The position numbers were made by a program, and so were the translations under genes. The notes under the pieces were generated by a model that saw only the letters and a list, made by a program, of their open reading frames with translations, was not told the DNA's origin and made no database searches. 34,449 nucleotides of DNA from JAVBLU01 sp031553225 (GTDB taxonomy: Bacteria; Bacillota; Clostridia; Christensenellales; UBA1750), in NCBI GenBank assembly GCA_031553225.1, contig JAVBLU010000019.1:1-34449 (forward strand), in the 5' to 3' direction. Shown one piece after another: positions 27,530 through 34,449 of the stretch (the first letter of the stretch is position 1; every line of letters starts with the position of its first letter).

Positions 27530-27982
27530 TTATGCGGCCACCTTCACAACGATTTTGACGACGCGGCCGGGTGCGCCCGCCATGGCCTTGGGCAGGTGCG
27601 CGTCGTGCGGGAGGAACACGGCGAACTGCCCGCCCGTGAGCGTGACGTACGCGGACGGCCGCTCCTGAAAGAGCGTGAAGTCCTTTTCGGCGTCGTAGGG
27701 CGCCGATGGGGTAAGACCGGACGCTTCGGACCAGCCGAGAGCCTCGTCGCCCGACACGACAAACTGTACATCGATGTACTTTTTGTGCGCCTCCAGCTTG
27801 GCGACGGCCGGGTCGATCGTGTCGTAGATCTGCACCATGGCGTACACCCGCTCGCCGTCCACGTCGTACCGGCCTTCGGGCAGGGGGCTTTTCAAAAAGG
27901 CGTTGATGAAGCGGAACGCGGCCGCAAAACCATCGTTTAGCCTGTCGTACAGGCCGGCGTTTTTTAGGGAATCCACAATCAT
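27530..27982 (-). CDS. YhcH/YjgK/YiaL (NanQ-type) family protein, probable sugar anomerase
   Basis: A 150-residue cupin-like protein of the DUF386 family, normal length. YAMVQIYDT (47-55), EAHKKYIDVQFVVSG (64-78) and FAVFLPHDAHLPKAM (120-134) are the family blocks; E64, H66, H126 and H129 are likely metal ligands. E. coli YhcH (NanQ) acts as an N-acetylneuraminate anomerase, which fits the neighbouring sialidase-like genes; other family members occur in other sugar operons. The ATG at 27982 is used because the domain starts there, with the partial Shine-Dalgarno AAGTGGGTG just before it; the open frame upstream is the remains of a UroD-like pseudogene. Confidence in the family is high, in the substrate moderate. 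Confidence 0.9.
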   Translation of the reverse strand: MIVDSLKNAGLYDRLNDGFAAAFRFINAFLKSPLPEGRYDVDGERVYAMVQIYDTIDPAVAKLEAHKKYIDVQFVVSGDEALGWSEASGLTPSAPYDAEKDFTLFQERPSAYVTLTGGQFAVFLPHDAHLPKAMAGAPGRVVKIVVKVAA

Positions 27983-28052
27983 GTCGGCACCCACTTTCTG
28001 CGTTGTTCGGGCCTTTTGGACTGTGCGGTGGCCCAGGTACGTCCATTTCAGG

Positions 28053-28876
28053 TCAATGTCGTAAACGGAAGGTGTCGTAGGAGGTGTCCGGCGGGGTGAA
28101 GTGGCCGATGAGGGGGATGCAGCGGCCGCATTCGATGGCCGGGTGGAGAACTGCCTGCGCATGAGCGCGGGGTCCGACCCGGCGGCCACCTCACAGGGGT
28201 GCATGCCGTCCATACCGGCCTACAGAAGAAGGTGGACGATCTGATCCATGCGCCCGTCGCTGTCCAGCATAACGAGCTGAGCGCCGCCCGTGCGGAGCAA
28301 GGCGACCAGCTGCTCGTAAGCCTCCGGCATAACCGCGGATGAAGCGAGGGGAGAGCGGCGGGCCGGTCTTGAAGGACATGTCCTCCCGCGCCTGTACACA
28401 ATCGATGTCACCCCGGGCAAACGCCCGCCGGTACACCTCGCCCGCCATGGCCACGCGGTTGGCGAACATGGAGCGCACCAGGGCAGGGTCGCTCCCTGCA
28501 GCATGCTGCGCACGCGTTCGCAGTCGGCCATGGTCTGCGCCGGAAAACGCCGTAACTGTGGTATGGACGCCAAGGCCTTGCTCCGGCGCACGAGCAGCCC
28601 GGCGGAACCCTCAACGGGCGCCCAATCGTCCGTCTCGGCAAGCGTTCGCTCGGCGGGAACGGGGCAGATCGTTTAATTGACCGGCAGCCAGTCGCGATGG
28701 AAGCTCTTGTCCGTGCCCGGGTGGCCGTAGATCTGGCGTATCTGCTCGCACCAGCGCGGCACCCCCTGCGCATGCCGGTGCTCTATGGTCTGTGGCCGCA
28801 GCCCCATCCCCATGTTCTAAATGCGCCCCACGCTTTGGCCCTTGAGACAGGCGAGAAACCGCTCGCGGGCATCCAT
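28053..28876 (-). pseudogene. Decayed UroD/MtaA-like gene
   Basis: The minus strand encodes recognisable pieces of a UroD-like protein in shifting frames. It begins normally, MDARERFLACLKGQSVGRI after a GGAGG, then stops at TAG (28817-28819). The same frame gives NMGMGLRPQTIEHRHAQGVP and GHPGTDKSFHRDWLPVN, then TAA (28673-28675). A shift near 28480 leads to VRSMFANRVAMAGEVY and AREDMSFKTGPPLSPRFIR; another shift gives YEQLVALLRTGGAQLVMLDS, TAG (28220-28222) and DGMHPCEVAAGSDPALMRRQ. A last shift gives the C-terminus IPLIGHFTPPDTSYDTF. The total of 824 nt is also shorter than the roughly 1 kb expected. Three stops and at least three shifts make sequencing error an unlikely full explanation. 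It still sits between co-directional genes. Confidence 0.88.
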
Positions 28877-28890
28877 GCGCGCCTCCGCTC

Positions 28891-30510
28891 TTAGAAGTCG
28901 TTCGCCCGGAAGCGGCCGCCCACCAGATGGCTCTTGCCGGGCTTGTCTCCTAAATTCGTGTAGTCCACGAACACGATCGTGCCGTCCGGCAGCGTGACGT
29001 GCGAGGAATAGCCGTGGTCCGGCCAGGGGTTGACGGACGGGTGGACGTTGGGATGGATGAGCGTGAGCCGCTCGCGCTGGTACTGGTCGGGGTATTCGCC
29101 CTTCGCGGCGTTAAAGCGGAAACGGTAGTCCGGCTGCGACGGATTGACGCAGTGGTAGTCCACGCTCTTCCAGTACGACGCGCCCTGCTCGCCCACGCCG
29201 CCAAACTGCGTGCGCTCGCCGGGCTTTGGGTTGTACCAGTCGCCGATGGCGCGGTTTTCACGGAAGGAGGACTGCTGGATGAGCACCTGCCCGTCTACGC
29301 TGACCTGCAAAAGGCCGTAGCGGTGGGAGATGGCCACGCGGCGCAGGGAGCGCATGTCCGCCTTCTTGTGAAAGTCCGCCCCGCGCGCGCCCAGCATGAT
29401 CCAGTTGGGCGCGATGTATACCATGGCCGAAGTGGCCATGGAGTGCAGCTGATAGCCGCTGACGCACAGAAACGCGACGGGCGTGTCGTCCGGACCCTCC
29501 ACGCGCAGTTCCGCCTCGAAGCGCACCTCGGCGCGGTTGCACTCGGGCGGCAAAAGCGTGTAGCGGGCGTCCAGGCCCGGGCCGTTGCGCAGGGCGAGCA
29601 GGCCGTCTTCAAAGCCCGCGTCAAAGTTCGCCAGAGGGCCGCCCGCCTGGTACTGCCCGCACTCGGCGCGCAAGTTGCCGCACCAGGCGTAGGTGCCCAC
29701 CCCGCCCAGGAGGTTGCGGCCGGTGACGAGCACGCGGCCGTCGGGCAGCTGCTTGCCGTACGGGCGGTGCAGATGGAAAGGGAGCATTTGCGGCGCGCTC
29801 CAGTTGTACCCGCCATCCAGGGAAAACACCACGTAGCCGGGCAGGCCGCCGCAGTGGTTTTCGCGCAGCACAACGGCCAGCTCGCGCCCGCCGTCCAAAA
29901 CGATCAGGCCGCCTTCGCAGAAGCGGTGGTAGCCGTCGTGCGCGAGCGTAGCCTCCTCCTTCCATGTCGCTCCGCCATCGTAGGAAAAGGAGATCACCTC
30001 GGCAAACTCCATGCTTTTCTCGCGCATCACCTGCGACACAACGGCCAGGCGGCCATCCGGCAGCTCCACAATCCGGTCGGGTTCAAAGCCGGGGATGCCG
30101 CTTACCCGGTGCGGCCCCCACGTTCGGCCGCCGTCCGTGGACCAGTACAGCCAGTTGCCGCAGGGCTGCGCCTCGTGGAAGTGTCCGAAGTCGTCGTGAT
30201 CGATGAGCACCGCAAGACGGCCGTCGGACAGGGCGGACAGCCGGGGGGTGACCAGGCGCTCGTCGCCTTTTTCCAGATCGGCCATATCCACCTCGGAGAG
30301 CTTGTGCCAGGTGCGGCCCTCGTCCAGGCTCTCCAAAATGGTGAGCACCTGCGTCTTTTGCGACCAGTGCTGGTCGTTGTCGCTGTACACGAGCAGGAGC
30401 CGGCCGTCCTTCGTTTGAACGATGTCCGGGTTCTTGGTGAATCGGTCGGGGCTAATGTGAATGTCGTGGCAGCGGTCGGCCACGGACCGCGTGTGGCTGT
30501 GCAGGTTCAT
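28891..30510 (-). CDS. BNR-repeat protein with LamG-like C-terminal domain
   Basis: A 539-residue protein without signal peptide. The N-terminal propeller (about 1-300) has Asp boxes SLDEGRTW, STDGGRTW, SYDGGATW and SLDGGYNW plus the repeated DGRL blade pattern. Residues about 310-450 form a beta-rich domain (AEVRFEAELRVEGPDDTPVAFLCVSG, QLHSMATSAMVYIAPNWIMLGAR) like the LamG/concanavalin-type sandwich found in some sialidases. After that, DHGYSSHVTLPDGTIVFVDYTN returns to propeller-like sequence. This is consistent with a LamG-like domain inserted into or before the last blade. The ribosome binding site AAGGAG is 9 nt upstream (a second GGAGG directly abuts the ATG). It lies between the GH33 gene and the UroD pseudogene. 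The substrate is unassigned. Confidence 0.82.
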   Translation of the reverse strand: MNLHSHTRSVADRCHDIHISPDRFTKNPDIVQTKDGRLLLVYSDNDQHWSQKTQVLTILESLDEGRTWHKLSEVDMADLEKGDERLVTPRLSALSDGRLAVLIDHDDFGHFHEAQPCGNWLYWSTDGGRTWGPHRVSGIPGFEPDRIVELPDGRLAVVSQVMREKSMEFAEVISFSYDGGATWKEEATLAHDGYHRFCEGGLIVLDGGRELAVVLRENHCGGLPGYVVFSLDGGYNWSAPQMLPFHLHRPYGKQLPDGRVLVTGRNLLGGVGTYAWCGNLRAECGQYQAGGPLANFDAGFEDGLLALRNGPGLDARYTLLPPECNRAEVRFEAELRVEGPDDTPVAFLCVSGYQLHSMATSAMVYIAPNWIMLGARGADFHKKADMRSLRRVAISHRYGLLQVSVDGQVLIQQSSFRENRAIGDWYNPKPGERTQFGGVGEQGASYWKSVDYHCVNPSQPDYRFRFNAAKGEYPDQYQRERLTLIHPNVHPSVNPWPDHGYSSHVTLPDGTIVFVDYTNLGDKPGKSHLVGGRFRANDF

Positions 30511-30570
30511 CCTCCGTCACTCCTTACGTCAGGGCGTTCATGCTCCGATGCGGTGAAAGCGCTGCGGCCG

Positions 30571-31593
30571 TCAGATTTCACCGACGGGGATGCGGAACAG
30601 ATCCAGGCTCATGGTGCCGTACGACCCTGTCGGCCACACCTCGCACAGGCACAGAAGCGATCCGTCCCCGCCCATGCATAGTGCCGTGTAGCCGGAAGCT
30701 GCGGGCTCCAGCACCCGGGAGACGCGAAAACGCTCCCCGGCCGCGTCGCCCACAAGCAGACTCACCCGGATGCGGTCGCAGTAGCTCCTGCCTTCCTGAT
30801 CCGCGTCGTTCTGCGGGCCGGTATACACAAGGCGGCCGTCCGGCAGCGCCAGAATGGAGCCTTGGCACACCGGATCGATGACGCCCCTGGCATATACGGG
30901 CGCGCTCCAGCTGAGCCCCTCGTCCAGGCTGACGCTGTGCGCGCGCTCCATGTGCGGGCCGCGGTTGCGTATGCTCATCAGCAATGTGCCGTCGGCGCGC
31001 AGGGCAATCTGCGCCTCGCTGGGGTTGTCCAGCCCCTTGGGAATGACGCCGCCCGCCCGAAAGCTCTCCCCGCCGTCATCCGAATAGATGCAGGCCGTGC
31101 GCGAGGGACCGTGGCCGTTTTTCTCAGTGCCCTCGCCCAGCCATACGGGTACCACCACGCGGCCGGAGGGCATCACCACAACACCGCCCGGGCCGGTGGC
31201 CATCACCGCAAAGGGTACGTCAAAACCGTCAAAGGCGGAGGTGATGTCCCGCGGTGCGCCCCATGTGCGGCCGCCGTCGGACGAATCCACGCACAGAACG
31301 CGCCTGTAGTCCAGCCCGTACAGAAGCCGAACGGCGTCCTGCCCGGTTCGGGGCAGGAAGGGCGCCGGATTGTGCGCCGGGCCGTTTGCAGACGCGGCGA
31401 TGTCCACGGGATCCTCCCACGCGCCGCCTTTCCCGCGCCGCCTCACCTGCAGCGCCATGGGAGCCCAGTCGCTGGAGGCGGTGCGGCTCTCGCAGAAGGC
31501 AAGCTCCGTGCCTGCGGCCGTAGTGAACAGGGCGGGGATACGGTGGGTGGTGAAGCCGGACACGCCGGCCTCAAAGAGTCGGATGCGCTCCAT
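30571..31593 (-). CDS. Exo-alpha-sialidase, GH33 family (cytoplasmic)
   Basis: A 340-residue sialidase and the most convincing of the BNR proteins. HRIPALFTT (17-25) carries the RIP arginine R18, followed by ELAFCESR (30-37) and SDWAPMALQVRRR, where D42 may be the catalytic acid/base. Asp boxes are SSDGGRTW (104-111), SDDGGESF (171-178) and SLDEGLSW (222-229). E193 in PSEAQIALRADG corresponds to the glutamate that activates the nucleophile, arginines near 209-212 and 274-276 can complete the carboxylate-binding triad, and Y302 in SGYTALCMGGDG is in the position of the nucleophilic tyrosine. No signal peptide. AAGGAGG precedes the ATG. It should release sialic acid, or a related nonulosonic acid, from imported oligosaccharides. 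It is in an operon with the YhcH-type anomerase, but nanA/nanE/nanK homologues are not visible in this window. Confidence 0.88.
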   Translation of the reverse strand: MERIRLFEAGVSGFTTHRIPALFTTAAGTELAFCESRTASSDWAPMALQVRRRGKGGAWEDPVDIAASANGPAHNPAPFLPRTGQDAVRLLYGLDYRRVLCVDSSDGGRTWGAPRDITSAFDGFDVPFAVMATGPGGVVVMPSGRVVVPVWLGEGTEKNGHGPSRTACIYSDDGGESFRAGGVIPKGLDNPSEAQIALRADGTLLMSIRNRGPHMERAHSVSLDEGLSWSAPVYARGVIDPVCQGSILALPDGRLVYTGPQNDADQEGRSYCDRIRVSLLVGDAAGERFRVSRVLEPAASGYTALCMGGDGSLLCLCEVWPTGSYGTMSLDLFRIPVGEI

Positions 31594-31617
31594 AATCTTC
31601 CTCCTTCGGCGTTCTGG

Positions 31618-32688
31618 CTACCTGCATATATGGGCAAGCCCATCCAGGTAGTAGCGGTAGTCGTTCAAAGATACGTTGGGCGGCACACTATGGTCCACGT
31701 GCGGTATGTACCCGCCGCGCTCAAGGGCTGGGCGGATGCGCGCAAGTTCCTGGTCGATGGCGGAAGGGCCCAGCGCCAGGGCGCGCTTGTCCACGCCGCC
31801 GTGCATGGCCAGATTCGGGTATTTTTTACCAATCGCGCATACGTCCATGCCCGCCTGCACCTCAAAGGGGTGGTGCATGGTCACGCCGGCGTCCAGCCAC
31901 ACGGGGATGAGCGGCTCGGAGTAGCCGTCGCTGTCCACGTCCACCACGCGAACGCCCAAGGCGCGCGCGGCGTCGATCAACGCTGCGTACCCGGGCGCGA
32001 ACACCTGCGCGAAGCACTTGGGGCTGATGAGCGGCCCGTTTTTGTAGGCCATGTCCTCCCAGATGAACAGCCGGTCCACGCGCGCGTGCGCGGCGGCAAA
32101 CCGAAGAAGCGCGATCAGCCGCCCGGTTTGGAGGCGTACCATGTCGGCCACAAGGCCGGGATCGTCGTACAGAAGCGTGTAGCAGCGATCGCCGCACAGC
32201 TCGCGCAGGAAGCTGAAAAAACCGCACAGGTGGGACATGCCCGCCGTGGTCATCTCGCCGGACGCGGACAGACCTTCCATGCGCCGGGCGCGCTCGGCGC
32301 TCAGGCGGCTGTCGTCCACTGCAAGCCGGGGCAGAAGCCCGTCCCAATCGGCGTGGCTTTCCACAGGAAAGCGCACGAACTGCGGCATGCCCGAGCGGTC
32401 CTTGAAGACGCGCTTGACCACGCCGTACACGTCCGTGACCAGCTGCGTCGCGCCCTCATCGGCGATGACCGCTTCGACGATGGGCGGGTCGTACAGATAG
32501 GCGGCGGTGTCGTACAAAAAGCCGTCGTATTCGTCCAGGTCGAAACCAAAGTAGCGCGAAGGGTGCACGTCCTGCGGCATGCCTTCCTTGTGAAAGCGCG
32601 CAAGCGTCTCGGTCCAATAGCGGTCAGCCCAAAGGAAAGAGGCTCTGCCCCCGGCGGCCGCCGCGTGAAACGTCTGTGAACGGTTCAA
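31618..32688 (-). CDS. Uroporphyrinogen decarboxylase-like (UroD/MtaA superfamily) protein
   Basis: A 356-residue cytoplasmic barrel protein. Family motifs include FLWADRYWTETLARFHKEGMP near the N-terminus, WEDMAYKNGPLISPKCF in the middle, VRVVDVDSDGYSEPLIPVWLDAGV, and the C-terminal MHGGVDKRALALGPSAIDQEL with GGYIPHVDHSVPPNVSLNDYRYYL. The RxxG motif of true porphyrin-synthesis enzymes is not seen, so heme synthesis is unlikely. The start is a TTG at 32688: AGGAGG lies 8 nt upstream, it overlaps the regulator stop as TTGA, and no ATG fits the domain start. The UroD-like pseudogene at 28053-28876 belongs to the same family. These proteins recur in glycan operons; a role in demethylation or another one-carbon step on a sugar or aglycone is speculation. 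Confidence 0.85.
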   Translation of the reverse strand: MNRSQTFHAAAAGGRASFLWADRYWTETLARFHKEGMPQDVHPSRYFGFDLDEYDGFLYDTAAYLYDPPIVEAVIADEGATQLVTDVYGVVKRVFKDRSGMPQFVRFPVESHADWDGLLPRLAVDDSRLSAERARRMEGLSASGEMTTAGMSHLCGFFSFLRELCGDRCYTLLYDDPGLVADMVRLQTGRLIALLRFAAAHARVDRLFIWEDMAYKNGPLISPKCFAQVFAPGYAALIDAARALGVRVVDVDSDGYSEPLIPVWLDAGVTMHHPFEVQAGMDVCAIGKKYPNLAMHGGVDKRALALGPSAIDQELARIRPALERGGYIPHVDHSVPPNVSLNDYRYYLDGLAHICR

Positions 32689-33782
32689 GTGGGTACCTCC
32701 TCGTAGCGGGTGGTGTTGCGCACGTGCAGCGTCGCGCCTACGACGGCGTGCTGCTGCGCGGGGCGGCGGCCCATGCACAGCTCGTACAGGGCAAGGGCGG
32801 CCTGCTGGCCCATGTCGTATGCGCCAAAGCCGACGCTCGTCAGTTTAACGGGCATGGCCTGGCAGATGTCCGTATCGTCCGACCCAACAAGCTTGATGTG
32901 CTTGCCCGGCGTTAAGCCAAGGCGCGCCATGGCCCGCACCGCGCCCTGCGCGATGCGGTCGTTGAAGGCGAATATGCCGTCCACGTCCGGGTGGGCGGCC
33001 AGCAGCTGCAGCGCGGTCTGCGCGCCCACGTCCGCCTCATGCAGGCCCGGCTCGTAAGTAAGCAGCTCCGGGTCAAAGGGCACGCCGCACTCCTGAAGTG
33101 CCGTGAGCAGCCCCTGGTAACGTTCGTGCGAGGAACTGTACAGCGCCGAGGACATATAGGCGATGCGGCGGCAGCCGCACTCCACCAGGTGTCGGCCGGC
33201 AAGATATCCGGCCTGAAAGGAGTTGATGTACACGCCGGGGGTTTGGTACGCGCCCAGCGGCCGAACGCAGGCCACCACGCTGATGCCGCGGTCGAATACC
33301 TCCGACCACAGCGGCTGGCACACCTCACCGCCGATGGCGGGAACGACCACCATGCCCTGCACGCCCGTGCTCATCAGCTTCCGCACGTACTCGTCCTGCT
33401 TGTGGGGCAGGCTGTCCGTGTTGCAGATGATGAGGCTGAAGCCCTTGTCGCTGGCCACGTCCTCCACGGCCCGCACGATGGGCGGATAGATGTCGTACAG
33501 GATGTTGCTGACGAGCAGCGCCCAAAGCGGCGCGCGTTCCGTGCGGCCGGGCAGGGCGGCGGGCTCTTCGCGCGGGGCGACGAACGTACCGCTGCCCTCG
33601 CGGGAAATCAGGTACCCCTCGCCGATCAGCTCGGAGATGGCCCGCTCCAGCGTGGTGCGCGCCACCCCGTAGCGCTGCGCGAGAAGGTTGCGGTTCTCCA
33701 GGCACGCGCCGGCGGGCATATCGGACAGCTCGGTCTTCAGCTTTTCTTTGATGTCGGTGTACTTAAACGATCGGCCGTTCAT
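32685..33782 (-). CDS. GntR-LacI hybrid transcriptional regulator (regulator A)
   Basis: A 365-residue regulator with an N-terminal GntR winged helix (about 1-72: YGVARTTLERAISELIGEGY, SREGSGTF) and a LacI-type ligand domain (about 85-365: VSNILYDIYPPIVRAVEDV, GVQGMVVVPA, VDGIFAFNDRIAQGAVRAM, GSDDTDI). It is a clear paralogue of the regulator at 24021-25097, closely similar throughout with identical stretches in the HTH. The start at 33782 is set by CCTCCTT (33787-33793 on the plus strand, AAGGAGG on the coding strand); the open frame upstream is not coding. It lies 96 nt after the aldolase gene without a visible terminator or promoter and overlaps the UroD-like gene, so it is probably autoregulated within the sialidase operon. 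Confidence 0.93.
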   Translation of the reverse strand: MNGRSFKYTDIKEKLKTELSDMPAGACLENRNLLAQRYGVARTTLERAISELIGEGYLISREGSGTFVAPREEPAALPGRTERAPLWALLVSNILYDIYPPIVRAVEDVASDKGFSLIICNTDSLPHKQDEYVRKLMSTGVQGMVVVPAIGGEVCQPLWSEVFDRGISVVACVRPLGAYQTPGVYINSFQAGYLAGRHLVECGCRRIAYMSSALYSSSHERYQGLLTALQECGVPFDPELLTYEPGLHEADVGAQTALQLLAAHPDVDGIFAFNDRIAQGAVRAMARLGLTPGKHIKLVGSDDTDICQAMPVKLTSVGFGAYDMGQQAALALYELCMGRRPAQQHAVVGATLHVRNTTRYEEVPT

Positions 33783-33878
33783 GGGGCCTCCTTCGGCCTC
33801 CCGCGCACCGGGCGGGGGGCCTTGTGAATCGACCGGCGGCATGCGCGGCGAATGCGCAAGAGGGACGGGGCATCGGCG

Positions 33879-34449
33879 CTACGGCTGCGCCATCCCTTGG
33901 CTGATCTCGCCGATGCTGCGGCGCACGCCCTCCACAAAGTGCGTCACGTCGGAGCTGTACAGCATGATGTTCATGCCCAGCCGCCCCCAGGCGGCCATGG
34001 GCGCCGTGCCGTAGGAGTAGTGAATGCCCGCGCCCACGCCCATGGCGCGCGCCTTTTGCACGATGGCGGCCACGCAGGTGAAGAAGCGGTCCTCGCCGTA
34101 GCGCTCGGGCAGATCCAGGCTGATGGACAGATCGTGCGGCCCGATGATCACCCCGTCCACGTCCCCCGCGCCGATGAGTGCGGGCAGGCGTTCCTTTGCG
34201 ATGGTGCTTTCGATGTTGAGGATGAGCAGCCGCCCTTCGTTGAACTTTTGCAGGTACGCGGTTGTTTCCGCGGGCAGCGGAGCGCCGTTGATGGCGCTTT
34301 GCAGGCGCGCGCCCTTTAATGGACGCAGCTTTACCGCGCCGTGCAGCATGCGCACCTGGTCCACCGTTTCGATGTAGGGGGCCATCACGCCGCTCGCGCC
34401 CCCGTCCAGCGCCATAGTGGCCAGGAACGGGGCGGGTTCGGGAATGCGT
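33879..34449 (-). CDS. HpcH/HpaI-type aldolase (5' end outside the window)
   Basis: The visible C-terminal 189 or so residues belong to the HpcH/HpaI aldolase/citrate lyase family: RIPEPAPFLATMALDGGASGVMAPYIET at the edge is the usual (A)RIP...LDxGAxGVxxP segment with substrate and metal contacts. LILNIESTIAKERLPALI has the conserved I-E-S/T metal-ligand region, and VDGVIIGPHDLSISL is the family GPxDLSxS motif. Class II enzymes of this family cleave 2-keto-3-deoxy acids to pyruvate and an aldehyde with a divalent metal. The frame is open to the window edge, so the N-terminus is missing. In this setting a keto-deoxy sugar acid substrate is likely but unproven. It precedes regulator A in the same direction. 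Confidence 0.88.
   Translation of the reverse strand, partial: RIPEPAPFLATMALDGGASGVMAPYIETVDQVRMLHGAVKLRPLKGARLQSAINGAPLPAETTAYLQKFNEGRLLILNIESTIAKERLPALIGAGDVDGVIIGPHDLSISLDLPERYGEDRFFTCVAAIVQKARAMGVGAGIHYSYGTAPMAAWGRLGMNIMLYSSDVTHFVEGVRRSIGEISQGMAQP

Noticed and set aside
27983..28213. Longer YhcH-like protein reading back to 28213
   Set aside because: The extra residues are the remains of the UroD-like pseudogene in the same frame; the family domain starts at the ATG at 27982.
30862..32679. Plus-strand open frame of 605 codons opposite the GH33 and UroD-like genes
   Set aside because: It spans two convincing minus-strand genes and their junction and shows no domain or start signal. The similar frames at 28999-30681, 26360-27940, 15041-16408 and 6384-7541 were rejected for the same reason.
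33783..33878. Terminator-like GC-rich repeat between the aldolase and regulator A genes
   Set aside because: The pairing around 33794-33820 is imperfect and no T-run follows on the minus strand, so I do not call a terminator.

Overview
The window is GC-rich bacterial DNA (by eye well above 60% G+C) that looks like a glycan-utilisation region of a high-GC member of the Bacillota (Clostridia-like, perhaps a gut commensal). The evidence for that placement is YesM/YesN-type histidine kinase and AraC-type response regulator pairs, an LplB/YtcP/LplA-type sugar ABC importer without its own ATPase, GntR-LacI hybrid regulators, AGGAGG-type ribosome binding sites and -10 boxes close to TATAAT. I see no rRNA, tRNA, CRISPR array, transposase or phage gene.

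Layout. (1) Bases 1-6272, plus strand: the 3' part of a possible glycoside hydrolase, a YesM-type kinase, its YesN-type regulator, a BNR-repeat sialidase-like protein and an FGGY sugar kinase, tightly packed with ATGA overlaps. A hairpin terminator at 6305-6336 separates it from the convergent genes. (2) Bases 6351-11898, minus strand: a GH29 alpha-L-fucosidase, an orphan hybrid histidine kinase with its own near-consensus promoter, and a Cys-type sulfatase. (3) A 331-bp divergent intergenic region (11899-12229) with a perfect 16-bp inverted repeat enclosing two smaller hairpins, followed by a plus-strand radical SAM gene (12230-13222). (4) Bases 13257-23821, minus strand, one probable operon: two permeases, a binding lipoprotein, two FAD-dependent oxidoreductases, a YesN-type regulator and a YesM-type kinase. 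(5) Bases 24021-34449, minus strand: an HpcH/HpaI-type aldolase (cut by the window edge), GntR-LacI regulator A, a UroD-like protein, a GH33 sialidase, a second BNR protein with a LamG-like C-terminus, a decayed UroD-like pseudogene, a YhcH/NanQ-type anomerase, a third BNR protein, a divergent UroD-like protein and GntR-LacI regulator B, which ends at a clean terminator.

How it may work. None of the glycosidase, BNR or sulfatase proteins shows a signal peptide, so the inferred scheme is uptake of an oligosaccharide by the ABC importer, then removal of fucose, sulfate and sialic-acid-like caps in the cytoplasm, and sugar phosphorylation, oxidation or aldol cleavage. The two cell-surface kinases with extracellular sensor domains and the two soluble ligand-binding repressors would sense glycan outside and catabolites inside. 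The most unusual points are the regulator/UroD/BNR modules in mirrored order around a broken UroD copy, the flavoenzyme pair inside the transport operon, the radical SAM protein next to a sulfatase that is not an obvious sulfatase-maturating enzyme, and the nested hairpin element at 12029-12115. Substrates are inferred, not proven.
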